Shown: in pieces, positions 27,705 through 36,326 of the stretch
How the letters are laid out: each line of letters begins with the position of its first letter
Position numbering within the stretch: the stretch's first letter is position 1
DNA from: UBA8389 sp942493385
GTDB taxonomy: Bacteria; Bacteroidota; Bacteroidia; Bacteroidales; UBA1402
Assembly (NCBI GenBank): GCA_942493385.1
Contig: OW818699.1
Coordinates: 434,001-498,000, forward strand
Length of the DNA stretch: 64,000 nt
Direction of reading: 5' to 3'
The notes under the pieces: model-generated
The model's database searches: none
What the model was told of the DNA's origin: nothing
Seen by the model: only the letters and a program-made list of their open reading frames with translations
Made by a program: the position numbers and the translations under genes

Positions 27705-28283
27705 CTATTTCATCCCTTTTTTCAAGTGTTCTACCGCGAGGCAAAGTTCGTCATACCATTCCTGACCAAATTTTCGGATAAGTGGCACCTTGAGAAAGGT
27801 ATAAACCGGCAAGCCGATTTGTTGACCGTACAGGCGAGCACCTGAGCAGATGCTCCATTCTTGGTAATTTACTGCTGTATAATCCGGATATTTTTTGGTG
27901 CGGATGGGATATAAGTGGCAGGAGATGGGCTTCATAAACGAGATCTTTCCCTCGCGCCAAGCTTTTTCAACAGCACATAAACAAGTCCCTACTGAATCGT
28001 AACAGGTGAAAACGCAATCTTTGCCGTTCACGATGGAGGTAACCAATTCACCTTGGCGGTCTGCATAAACAACGCCTTGTTCTTTAATTACTTGCCTGGC
28101 TTCTTCGGATAAATCATTCCAGATGTGCGGCAAGGCATTTTCGAGTTCGGCCACTTCCTCCAACTCTACTGGTGCTCCACTATCTCCTTCGACACAACAG
28201 ATGCCACGACAATGAGCGAGGTTGCAGCAAAACTTTTGATCGATGACGTCGAGACTAATGAGGGTATCCTGAATTTGAAGCAT
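27705..28283 (-). CDS. DUF3109 family protein, cysteine-rich
   Basis: 192 residues. Family-typical cysteines: FCCNLAHCRGICC in the first 30 residues, then CVFTCYDSVGTCLC, ISCHLYPI and CSGA. The pattern resembles the YkgJ group of putative metal- or Fe-S-binding proteins. The family is common in Bacteroidota and its function is unknown. No signal peptide. It lies downstream of gpmI on the same strand, but a strong terminator separates the two. Confidence 0.9.
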   Translation of the reverse strand: MLQIQDTLISLDVIDQKFCCNLAHCRGICCVEGDSGAPVELEEVAELENALPHIWNDLSEEARQVIKEQGVVYADRQGELVTSIVNGKDCVFTCYDSVGTCLCAVEKAWREGKISFMKPISCHLYPIRTKKYPDYTAVNYQEWSICSGARLYGQQIGLPVYTFLKVPLIRKFGQEWYDELCLAVEHLKKGMK

Positions 28284-28301
28284 TTGGGTGAATAAGTTTT
28301 A

Positions 28302-28335
28302 AAAATGGGCTGAATTTTTTGATTCAGCCCATTTT
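28302..28335 (-). terminator. gpmI terminator
   Basis: 14-bp perfect stem (AAAATGGGCTGAAT and its complement) with a 6-base loop, ending in TTTTTAAAA on the - strand, 19 bp after the gpmI stop. Confidence 0.85.
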
Positions 28336-28353
28336 AAGATCATTAATGTGGGA

Positions 28354-29877
28354 TCAATGAATTAAACAGTTGCCTGTCATTTCAACAGGTTGCTCGATGC
28401 CGAGAATCTTGCAAATGGAGGGCGCGACATCGGCCAAAATGCCATCCGATACGTTCGCCATCTTGTTTTCGGTCACATAGATGAAGGGAACCGGATTCAG
28501 CGAATGTGCCGTATTGGGTGATCCATCTTCGTTCACTGCATTGTCTGCATTGCCGTGGTCGGCGATGATGATGACTTCATATCCATGTAGTTTTGCGGCT
28601 TCAACCACTTTCTTCACATTGGAATCCACCGCTTGAACAGCTTTCTGGATGGCTTCGTAAACGCCGGTGTGACCCACCATGTCTCCATTGGCATAGTTGA
28701 CCGTAATGTACTCGAATTTTTCGCTTTCGATGGCTTCTTTCAATGCATCGCCAACTTCATTCACACTCATTTCAGGCTTGAGGTCGTAGGTGGCCACCTT
28801 TGGAGAAGGTATAAGAATACGCTCTTCACCCTCGAACAGGCTTTCACGACCGCCCGAAAAGAAAAATGTCACGTGAGCATACTTTTCAGTTTCAGCGATG
28901 CGGAGCTGTTTCATGCCTGCATTGGAAACGATTTCCCCCAGCGTATTTTGTACGTTGTCTTTATCGTAAAGGATGGTTAGGCCCTTGAAGGTTTCATCGT
29001 AAGGCGTCATGGTGTAATAATGCAAGGGCAGGGTTTTCATGCCTGCTTCTGGCATATCCTTTTGAGTGAGTACGATGGTGAGCTCTTTAGCACGGTCGTT
29101 GCGGTAGTTGAAAAAGATCACAACATCACCTTCTTCGATTTTTGCAAGAGGTTTTCCGGTTGCGTCTGTGTGAATGATGGGCTTGATGAATTCATCGGTT
29201 ACGCCAGCGTCATAGGATGATTGGACGGATCCAACCATATCGGTGGAAGGCGTTCCTGCTCCATTTACGAGGAGGTTGTACGCTTCAAAAACACGTTCCC
29301 AGCGTTTATCGCGGTCCATGGCATAATACCTACCTATGATGGAGGCGATGGCACCGGTATTTTTAGCCAGATGGGCCTCGAGGCTTTCAATAAATCCTTT
29401 TCCACTGCGGGGATCGGTATCACGACCATCCATGAAGCAGTGTACGAACGATTTGTCAACGCCGTAGGTTTTTGATATCTCGATCAGCTTGAAAAGGTGA
29501 TCCAAGGAGCTATGCACGCCTCCGTCGGAAACAAGACCCAGGAAATGGATCTGCTTGTTGTTTTCTTTGGCGTACGTGTAGGCTTCTACGATGCCTGGGT
29601 TTTTAAGAATGCTGTTGTCGCGGCAGGCAGCGTTAATCTTGACTAAATCCTGGAAAACGATTCGGCCGGCGCCGATGTTGAGGTGTCCGACTTCCGAATT
29701 TCCCATCTGACCGTCGGGCAAACCGACGTTTTCACCAGAAGCCTGAAGTTGGGAATGAGGATAGTTCTCCAATAAATAATTCCAGTAAGGAGTTGGGGTG
29801 TTGTAGATTACGTCTTCTTTGCCGTGATGTCCGATACCCCAACCGTCCAGGATCATCAGCATGGCTTTCTTATTCAT
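28354..29877 (-). CDS. gpmI: 2,3-bisphosphoglycerate-independent phosphoglycerate mutase
   Basis: Mn-dependent glycolytic enzyme that interconverts 3- and 2-phosphoglycerate. 507 residues. Metal-binding D11 in LMILDGWG, phosphoserine nucleophile S61 in GQMGNSEVGH, HCFMDGRDTDPRSG, and the metal sites NYANGDMVGHTG and IIADHGNAD. I chose MNKKAMLMIL; eleven in-frame upstream residues look unrelated. A likely -7 element (TATCTTTA, 29923-29930) lies upstream. Confidence 0.96.
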   Translation of the reverse strand: MNKKAMLMILDGWGIGHHGKEDVIYNTPTPYWNYLLENYPHSQLQASGENVGLPDGQMGNSEVGHLNIGAGRIVFQDLVKINAACRDNSILKNPGIVEAYTYAKENNKQIHFLGLVSDGGVHSSLDHLFKLIEISKTYGVDKSFVHCFMDGRDTDPRSGKGFIESLEAHLAKNTGAIASIIGRYYAMDRDKRWERVFEAYNLLVNGAGTPSTDMVGSVQSSYDAGVTDEFIKPIIHTDATGKPLAKIEEGDVVIFFNYRNDRAKELTIVLTQKDMPEAGMKTLPLHYYTMTPYDETFKGLTILYDKDNVQNTLGEIVSNAGMKQLRIAETEKYAHVTFFFSGGRESLFEGEERILIPSPKVATYDLKPEMSVNEVGDALKEAIESEKFEYITVNYANGDMVGHTGVYEAIQKAVQAVDSNVKKVVEAAKLHGYEVIIIADHGNADNAVNEDGSPNTAHSLNPVPFIYVTENKMANVSDGILADVAPSICKILGIEQPVEMTGNCLIH

Positions 29878-30014
29878 ACCTATTGAATGAGTTACATAAT
29901 GTGTATACATAAAATGACGTTGTAAAGATAGTTGTTTTTAGTGAAATATTGTCGTTTCAGGCTCCTCAGAACTTAATGAAAGTTATCGAAGAGTAGATAA
30001 ATAGAATTTATTAG

Positions 30015-30022
30015 TATCTTTG
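30015..30022 (+). promoter_or_regulatory. OmpA-lipoprotein promoter (-7 element)
   Basis: TATCTTTG, an exact match to the frequent Bacteroidota form, 48 bp before the ATG at 30070. Confidence 0.55.
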
Positions 30023-30069
30023 TTAATCTAAAAAACAAAACGAAATCGTCACAATTAAAATTGAATAAA

Positions 30070-30741
30070 ATGAAGAAGTCACGTCTTTTATTGGTTAGCT
30101 TTCTTAGCCTAACATTAATCTTTTCAGGTTGCAAAACTTGGTCTAACGCCCTGAAAGGTGGTGCAATTGGAACATTGGCAGGTGCCGCCGTAGGTGCAGG
30201 AGCCGGAAAATTACTTGGAAATACAGCTGTCGGTGCTATCGCTGGTGCTGCCGTCGGCGGAACAGTAGGAACATTGATCGGTCATAAAATGGATAAGCAA
30301 GCTGCCGAACTGGAAGCCCAACTTGGAAGCAACGCTGCTGTAGAACGCATCGGCGAAGGTATCAAGGTTACATTTGAATCAGGAATCCTATTTGCTACCG
30401 GCAAATCAGTTCTCAGCGAATCTTCAAAAACCGCACTGACCAAATTCTCCGCCACTCTAAAAGAATACATCGACACAAACGTGATGATCTACGGTCATAC
30501 AGACAACACGGGTTCAGACAACATCAACCTGCCACTATCCGATAACCGTGCCAATGCAGTACGGGATTTTCTGGTTGCTCAAGGCGTTGCCTCAAGCCGC
30601 ATCACCACTAAAGGAATGGGTTCTTCCGCACCAGTTGCCACGAATGATACGGACGCCGGTCGCGCTCAAAACCGCCGCGTTGAAGTAGCTATCACGGCCA
30701 ACGAAGAAATGTTGAAAAAAGCACAAAACGGCGAATTGTAG
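30070..30741 (+). CDS. OmpA-family lipoprotein with glycine-zipper segment
   Basis: 223 residues. Lipoprotein signal peptide with lipobox FSGC (C21). A glycine-zipper stretch follows (repeated GA/GG spacing around residues 30-75), able to insert into or pack against membrane. A C-terminal OmpA-like peptidoglycan-binding domain ends the protein, with the TGKSVLS, YGHTDNTGSDNINLPLSDNRA and RRVEV elements. It probably anchors the outer membrane to peptidoglycan. I start at the ATG at 30070; a TTG three codons earlier is in frame but gives a poorer signal peptide. Codon use here is more C-ending than in its neighbours, hinting at high expression. Confidence 0.93.
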   Translation: MKKSRLLLVSFLSLTLIFSGCKTWSNALKGGAIGTLAGAAVGAGAGKLLGNTAVGAIAGAAVGGTVGTLIGHKMDKQAAELEAQLGSNAAVERIGEGIKVTFESGILFATGKSVLSESSKTALTKFSATLKEYIDTNVMIYGHTDNTGSDNINLPLSDNRANAVRDFLVAQGVASSRITTKGMGSSAPVATNDTDAGRAQNRRVEVAITANEEMLKKAQNGEL

Positions 30742-30768
30742 TCCAGGCTTTTTTCAGTACAAATTTAG

Positions 30769-30799
30769 CAGAGGCCTTCTCCCATCGAGAGGACCTCTG
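30769..30799 (+). terminator. OmpA-lipoprotein terminator
   Basis: Twelve pairs (one G-U) with one internal mismatch, five-base loop, followed by eight T. It lies 27 bp after the stop codon. Confidence 0.85.
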
Positions 30800-30864
30800 T
30801 TTTTTTTCCGCAAGTATATCAATTGGATTACCAACCTTTTAAATGTGATTTTTTCCTTTTTTTA

Positions 30865-30894
30865 TTGCAAAAACGCTGATTCTTTGTATCTTTG
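30865..30894 (+). promoter_or_regulatory. rimP-nusA-infB promoter
   Basis: TTG at 30865-30867 and TATCTTTG at 30887-30894, 19 bases apart: a textbook Bacteroidota promoter. The leader after it carries a G-rich hairpin (AGGGG / CCCCT, 30915-30934). Confidence 0.7.
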
Positions 30895-30914
30895 CACCCG
30901 TTAATGACGATGTG

Positions 30915-30934
30915 AGGGGGGCTTTGGTTCCCCT
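30915..30934 (+). promoter_or_regulatory. Hairpin in the rimP leader
   Basis: AGGGG at 30915-30919 pairs with CCCCT at 30930-30934, possibly lengthened by two G-U pairs, around a small loop. It is followed by ATTTTG, which is too weak for a clear terminator. It lies between promoter and start codon and may be a cis-regulatory leader; leader RNAs before rimP are known in other bacteria. I cannot assign a class. Confidence 0.35.
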
Positions 30935-30957
30935 ATTTTGTTCCCAAAAAGGAAGTA

Positions 30958-31428
30958 ATGATAGCTAAAGAGACTGTAATTCAGATTGTTAATGAGTGGA
31001 TGGAACAAACTCCATTCTTTTTAGTTGACGTTAAGATCACGCCCGAAAACGAAATTGAAGTCGAGTTTGAATCTGAAGCAGAAGAGATCTGTATTGATGA
31101 TTGCGTGGATCTCAGCAAATTTCTTGAAGAAAGACTGGACCGTGAAAAGGAGGATTTTGCACTTGAAGTCGGCTCTGCAGGCTTGGGTCAACCGTTCAAG
31201 GTTCTGAAACAATATCTGATCAACATCGGTGAGGAAGTTGAAATCATTTCCAAGGCAGGACAAAAGTTTTCTGGCATTTTAAAGGATGCCAACGAAACAG
31301 GTTTTACAGTGACTGTTATTCGCAAAACAAAAATTGAGGGCAGCAAGAAAACCCTAACCATGGAAGTGGATGAAACCTATACGTTCGCTGATGTGAAATC
31401 CGTGAAATACCTCATCCGCTTTTCCTAA
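30958..31428 (+). CDS. rimP: Ribosome maturation factor RimP
   Basis: 156 residues. Needed for late 30S subunit assembly. N-terminal alpha/beta domain with LEVGSAGLGQPFK (family: EVSSPGLDRPL) and a C-terminal Sm-like domain (GILKDANETGFTVTV). First gene of the conserved rimP-nusA-infB order, 38 bp before nusA. Confidence 0.96.
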   Translation: MIAKETVIQIVNEWMEQTPFFLVDVKITPENEIEVEFESEAEEICIDDCVDLSKFLEERLDREKEDFALEVGSAGLGQPFKVLKQYLINIGEEVEIISKAGQKFSGILKDANETGFTVTVIRKTKIEGSKKTLTMEVDETYTFADVKSVKYLIRFS

Positions 31429-31466
31429 AATATTGAAATTTTTATACAAACATACTTAATCGACCA

Positions 31467-32720
31467 ATGGCTAAAAAAGTTGAAACTATCAGTCTGATTG
31501 ACACCTTTTCCGAATTCAAGGAATTGAAGAACATCGACCGCCTCACCATGGTGAGCGTGCTGGAAGAGTCTTTCCGCAACGTGCTTGCAAAAATGTTCGG
31601 TACCGACGAGAATTACGACGTCATCATCAACCCGGACAAAGGAGACTTTGAAATCTGGCGCAACCGTCAAATTGTAGAAGACGATGCATTGGAAGATGAA
31701 AACTTGCAAATCCGTTTGACGGAAGCAAAAAAAATCGATGCCGACTTTGAAGTAGGTGAAGACGTAACAGACGAAGTCCATTTTGCCGATTTCGGTCGTC
31801 GTGCCGTTCTGAATCTTCGTCAGACCTTAGCATCAAAAATCCTTGAACTTCAGAAAGACAGCCTGTACAACCGTTTTGTTGAACGCATCGGTCAGATTGT
31901 AAGCGCTGAGGTTTATCAGATTTGGAAAAAAGAAATTCTTCTGCTCGACGATGAAGGCAATGAAATGCTGCTTCCCAAGACGGAACAGATACCTTCCGAT
32001 TTCTACCGCAAGGGTGAAAGCGTCCGCGCAGTCGTTGAACGCGTTGAAAACAAAAGCAACAACCCTAAGATCATCCTTTCCCGTACTTCTCCGGTTTTCC
32101 TCGAACGTTTGTTCGAACTGGAAGTGCCAGAAATTCACGAAGGCCTGATCCTCATCAAGAAGGTTGCCCGTATCCCTGGAGAACGCGCCAAAGTGGCTGT
32201 GGAATCCTACGATGAACGTATTGATCCGGTCGGCGCTTGCGTCGGTGTGAAAGGTGCACGTATCCACGGTATCGTCCGCGAGTTGCGTAATGAAAACATC
32301 GATGTCATCAACTATACATCCAACATCAACTTGTTCATACAGCGCTCCTTGAGCCCGGCTAAGATTTCCTCCATTCGTTTGGATGAAGCCAACAAAAAGG
32401 CCGAAGTGTTCTTGAAGCCAGAAGAAGTTTCCTTAGCTATCGGTAAGGGTGGGATGAACATCAAGTTGGCGTCCATGCTGACTGGTTATGTAATTGATGT
32501 GTTCCGTGAAACAGATGATATTGAAGATGATGACATTTACTTGGAAGAATTCAAGGACGAAATCGATGCATGGGTCATCGAAGCGCTCAAGAAGCTTGGT
32601 TGCGACACAGCTCGCAACGTACTGGCCATTCCGCGTGAAGAATTAATTGAGAAAGCAGACCTGGAAGAAAGTACGGTTGATGAAGTGCTTGGCATCTTGC
32701 GTGCTGAATTTGAAGATTAA
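31467..32720 (+). CDS. nusA: Transcription termination/antitermination factor NusA
   Basis: 417 residues. N-terminal RNA-polymerase-binding domain, S1 domain, then two KH domains (VGVKGARIHGIVREL and AIGKGGMNIKLASMLTG). The C-terminal acidic repeats of the E. coli protein are absent, as is normal in this phylum. The last ~50 residues hold a single helix-hairpin-helix-like element. It couples transcription to ribosome assembly and sits between rimP and infB. Confidence 0.97.
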   Translation: MAKKVETISLIDTFSEFKELKNIDRLTMVSVLEESFRNVLAKMFGTDENYDVIINPDKGDFEIWRNRQIVEDDALEDENLQIRLTEAKKIDADFEVGEDVTDEVHFADFGRRAVLNLRQTLASKILELQKDSLYNRFVERIGQIVSAEVYQIWKKEILLLDDEGNEMLLPKTEQIPSDFYRKGESVRAVVERVENKSNNPKIILSRTSPVFLERLFELEVPEIHEGLILIKKVARIPGERAKVAVESYDERIDPVGACVGVKGARIHGIVRELRNENIDVINYTSNINLFIQRSLSPAKISSIRLDEANKKAEVFLKPEEVSLAIGKGGMNIKLASMLTGYVIDVFRETDDIEDDDIYLEEFKDEIDAWVIEALKKLGCDTARNVLAIPREELIEKADLEESTVDEVLGILRAEFED

Positions 32721-32790
32721 GTACCGGATGTTTTGCCCGTGGGAAGGGTTTCCACGCTTGTATATAGTTGTTTATTTTTAAAACCAATTT

Positions 32791-35700
32791 ATGTCGATTC
32801 GATTAAATAAGGTTACAAGAGATTTGAACGTAGGGATGACCACACTGGTGGATTTCCTGCAAAAAAAAGGTCATGTGGTGGAAAACAACCCCAACACAAA
32901 GATCACGGAAGAAGAATATGAAATGCTGGTCAAAGAGTACAGCAAAGACATGACGCTGAAACAGGAAGCGGAACGTCTGGTACACGAACGCATCAATCGC
33001 GACAGACCACAAACTGCAGCCCCTGTTTCTGTTCACCCTTCAGCCCCTGAACACACTCCGACTCCGACGCCTGCACCTGCACCTGTCGAAGTTGTAAAAC
33101 CTGTTGCTGTCAAAAAGGAAGAAGAAATTTACGAGCCGCATCCGCATATTAAGACGGTTGGGCATATTGACTTGGATCAGTTCAAACCGAAAGCAAAACA
33201 GGTTGAAACGGTTATTGAAAAACCAAAACCGATGGAGCCGAAGGTTGTAAAAGAGCAGGTGAAACCAGTTGTGCTAGAGCCTGTAAAACCAGTTGTGGCA
33301 GAAGCTCCCATACCTGTAAAACCTGTTGTTGTTCCTGAAAAGCCCAAGGAAAAGGTTCCTGAGGTCAAAGTTGAACCACCCGTTGTTGTTACTCCACCAG
33401 TTCCAGAAGTTGAAGAAGCTCCCTCAGAACCAGCCATCTTCACACTTGGTGGAAATAAGCTTGAATCCAACATCAAGGTCATTAAGACCATCGATTTGGA
33501 TGCGTTAAACCAGTCTACCCGCCCCAAGAAAAAAACTCAGGCTGAAAAGAAAAAGGAACGCGAAGAAAAGATTCAGGTTGCCAGTCCGAAACCAAACATG
33601 CCTGGTGTTCGCACCAACGAATCCACCATACCGAAACCGGTTGCTGCAAGTGCAGACCCGAATTTCCAAAAGAAGAAACGCAGTCGCATCAAGGACGGCA
33701 AAGTAAAAATAAATGATACGCAGACTCCTGGCACTCCCAGAGTTGCTCAAAGCAGTTCCGATGTCAAGTCGCGTCTTAAGAAACCCGTACTCAAATCGGA
33801 AGTCAGCACTGAAGACGTTTCCAAGCAAGTCAAAGAAACCCTAGCCCGTTTGACATCCAAACCCAAGAAAGGTACCAAATACCGCAAGGACAAACGTGAA
33901 GCCGGCTCCCAACGTCGTATGGAAGAGGCCGAACAGGAACGTCTCGAAAGCCAGACAATCAAGATTACCGAATTCGTTACCGTTAACGATTTGGCCAACA
34001 TGATGGATGTACCTGCCGTTCAGGTTATTTCAACGTGCATGAGCATTGGCCAGATGGTATCCATCAACCAACGCCTCGATGCCGAAACCATCAATTTTGT
34101 AGCCGATGAATTTGGATTCAAGACAGAGTATGTAAGTGCCGAAGTCATGGAAGCCATTCAGGTCGAAGAGGATCTGGAAGAAGATTTGAAACCTCGTCCA
34201 CCGATTGTTACGGTCATGGGTCACGTCGACCATGGTAAAACTTCTTTGTTGGACTATATTCGAAGTGCCAACGTTATTGCCGGTGAAGCTGGTGGTATCA
34301 CACAGCACATTGGTGCCTACAACGTTACGTTGGAAGACGGACGTAAGATCACCTTCTTGGATACTCCTGGTCACGAAGCGTTTACCGCCATGCGTGCCCG
34401 TGGTGCAAAGGTAACCGACATCGTCATCATCATTGTTGCCGCAGACGACAACGTTATGCCTCAAACCATTGAGGCCATCAATCATGCTGCAGCTGCCAAT
34501 GTTCCCATGCTTTTTGCAATCAATAAGATAGACAAACCTGGTGCAGATCCTGAAAAGATCAAAGACACCTTGGCTCAAATGAATTACCTGGTAGAAGACT
34601 GGGGTGGAAAATACCAGTCTCAGGACATTTCAGCCAAAAAGGGTTTGCATGTCAGAGAGTTGCTGGAAAAAATCCTTTTGGAAGCAGAAATGTTGGAACT
34701 TAAAGCGAATCCGAACAAGAAAGCTGTAGGTTCCGTCATTGAATCGTCACTGGACAAGGGTCGCGGATATGTTGCGACGGTCTTGGTACAAAACGGAACC
34801 CTCAAAATTGGCGACATCGTCATTGCCGGCACCAACCATGGCCGTATCAAAGCTATGTTCAACGAACGTGGCGTACGCGTTAAGGAAGCTGGACCAGCTG
34901 AACCAGTAATGATTCTTGGATTGAACGGTGCACCTCAAGCCGGTGATAATTTCCACGTTCTTGATTCCGAACAGGAAGCTCGTGAAATTGCCAACAAACG
35001 CGAACAATTGCAACGCGAACAAGGCTTACGTACCAATAAGTTGCTTACACTGGCAGAAATCGGTCGTCGTATTGCTGTTGGAAACTTCAAGGAACTCAAT
35101 GTCATTGTCAAGGGTGACGTGGACGGTTCAGTCGAAGCGTTGTCTGACTCATTGATCAAGCTGACCACCGAAGAAATTCAAGTAAACGTGATCCACAAGG
35201 CGGTGGGTGCCATTTCCGAATCCGATGTAACGCTGGCTTCGGCTTCCGATGCCATCATCGTCGGTTTCCAGGTGCGTCCCTCACAGGCTGCTCGCCGTTT
35301 GGCCGACAAAGAAGGTGTGGACATGCACATGTATTCCATCATCTACGATGCCATCGAAGAAGTGAAATCTGCTATGGAAGGAATGCTTACCCCGGATGTC
35401 AAGGAGGAAATTACTGCCACCATCGAAATCCGAGACGTATTCAAGATTACCAAGGTTGGTACCGTGGCCGGTTGTATGGTGAAAGAAGGTAAGGTGAAAC
35501 GTGGCAACAAGCTGCGCCTTATCCGTGACGGCATTGTTATTTTCACCGGTGAAATGGGTGCTTTGAAGCGCTTTAAGGACGATGTGAAAGAGGTCAACTT
35601 TGGTTATGAATGCGGTTTGAGTTTTGCCAAGTATGAAAATCTTCAAGTTGGTGACATTGTAGAAGCGTTTGAGGAAATCGAAGTTCGTAAAAGTTTATAA
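32791..35700 (+). CDS. infB: Translation initiation factor IF-2
   Basis: 969 residues. IF2 N-terminal helix (IRLNKVTRDLNVGMTTLVDFL), then a long linker (about residues 75-215) very rich in Pro, Val, Lys and Glu with repeated KPVV-like units. A basic stretch follows, then the second IF2_N module, the GTPase domain with G1 GHVDHGKT at 477-484, DTPGHEAF and NKIDKPGA, and domains II-IV. The linker is a length-variable tether in this family. It delivers fMet-tRNA to the 30S subunit. Confidence 0.98.
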   Translation: MSIRLNKVTRDLNVGMTTLVDFLQKKGHVVENNPNTKITEEEYEMLVKEYSKDMTLKQEAERLVHERINRDRPQTAAPVSVHPSAPEHTPTPTPAPAPVEVVKPVAVKKEEEIYEPHPHIKTVGHIDLDQFKPKAKQVETVIEKPKPMEPKVVKEQVKPVVLEPVKPVVAEAPIPVKPVVVPEKPKEKVPEVKVEPPVVVTPPVPEVEEAPSEPAIFTLGGNKLESNIKVIKTIDLDALNQSTRPKKKTQAEKKKEREEKIQVASPKPNMPGVRTNESTIPKPVAASADPNFQKKKRSRIKDGKVKINDTQTPGTPRVAQSSSDVKSRLKKPVLKSEVSTEDVSKQVKETLARLTSKPKKGTKYRKDKREAGSQRRMEEAEQERLESQTIKITEFVTVNDLANMMDVPAVQVISTCMSIGQMVSINQRLDAETINFVADEFGFKTEYVSAEVMEAIQVEEDLEEDLKPRPPIVTVMGHVDHGKTSLLDYIRSANVIAGEAGGITQHIGAYNVTLEDGRKITFLDTPGHEAFTAMRARGAKVTDIVIIIVAADDNVMPQTIEAINHAAAANVPMLFAINKIDKPGADPEKIKDTLAQMNYLVEDWGGKYQSQDISAKKGLHVRELLEKILLEAEMLELKANPNKKAVGSVIESSLDKGRGYVATVLVQNGTLKIGDIVIAGTNHGRIKAMFNERGVRVKEAGPAEPVMILGLNGAPQAGDNFHVLDSEQEAREIANKREQLQREQGLRTNKLLTLAEIGRRIAVGNFKELNVIVKGDVDGSVEALSDSLIKLTTEEIQVNVIHKAVGAISESDVTLASASDAIIVGFQVRPSQAARRLADKEGVDMHMYSIIYDAIEEVKSAMEGMLTPDVKEEITATIEIRDVFKITKVGTVAGCMVKEGKVKRGNKLRLIRDGIVIFTGEMGALKRFKDDVKEVNFGYECGLSFAKYENLQVGDIVEAFEEIEVRKSL

Positions 35701-35743
35701 GACGACCGGCTCAGTTTATTGAGTCAGGACAAAATCTCTAAAT

Positions 35744-35785
35744 AAAGGTACCGTGCGGAAAGCAGTTTCTCGTTCTGGTACCTTT
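35744..35785 (+). repeat. Inverted repeat between infB and cvpA
   Basis: AAAGGTACC (35744-35752) and GGTACCTTT (35777-35785) form a 9-bp stem with a 24-base loop. The right arm overlaps TACCTTTG (35779-35786), a possible -7 element. It may be the infB terminator, an operator over the cvpA-suf promoter, or both. A weak -33 region makes the promoter reading less certain. Confidence 0.5.
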
Positions 35786-35807
35786 GTTCATTATTGAAAA
35801 GAGTAGT

Positions 35808-36323
35808 ATGGTCTGGATCGATGCAGTCATTGGACTGCTTTTAATATTCGAAATCGTAAAGGGAGTGAAGAATGGTTTCGCTTCCGAAGCTGGAACCATT
35901 GTTGGCATCTTGGCAGGTTTTTTTGTAGCCTCATCCCTGGGCAATACCCTGGGTCATTTTTTGTTGCCTTTTTGTGGAAACTCCCCTCAATGGAGTGGTG
36001 TTCTTGGTTTTCTAGCGACTTTTTTGGTGGTCCTTCTACTAATTCTTATCTTGTCAAAGGTTTTTGAAGGTTTTCTGAATGCGCTTGCCTTGGGTTGGAT
36101 GAACAAACTGGCCGGCGGATTCTTTTGTTTTCTTAAAGGGGTATTGGTTTTGAGCATCTTTTTGAACCTGTATCAGGCTGTCGATAAGGATTGTAGCCTG
36201 ATTGGAAAAGAAAAGGTAAAAGCGTCGGTTTTTTACAAACCAATTCGTAATTTTGCTTCGTCTATTTTTCCAACCGTTCGGTTGTTTAAACACCCCGAAG
36301 ATCCCTTGAAAGAAGACAAGTAA
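35808..36323 (+). CDS. CvpA family inner-membrane protein
   Basis: 171 residues with four hydrophobic segments, beginning WIDAVIGLLLIFEIVKGVKNGF, the family signature of a first helix followed by a K/R-G turn. CvpA is linked to colicin V export and to envelope stress in other bacteria; its mechanism is unclear. The start at 35808 is preferred over an in-frame TTG that lies inside the putative promoter. It precedes sufB by 3 bp, an arrangement seen in Bacteroidales downstream of infB. Confidence 0.88.
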   Translation: MVWIDAVIGLLLIFEIVKGVKNGFASEAGTIVGILAGFFVASSLGNTLGHFLLPFCGNSPQWSGVLGFLATFLVVLLLILILSKVFEGFLNALALGWMNKLAGGFFCFLKGVLVLSIFLNLYQAVDKDCSLIGKEKVKASVFYKPIRNFASSIFPTVRLFKHPEDPLKEDK

Positions 36324-36326
36324 CAA

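Noticed and set aside
33100..33450. Repetitive KPVV-type stretch in infB as a separate repeat element or insertion
   Set aside because: It is the normal, length-variable Pro/Val/Lys-rich linker of IF-2 and stays in frame.
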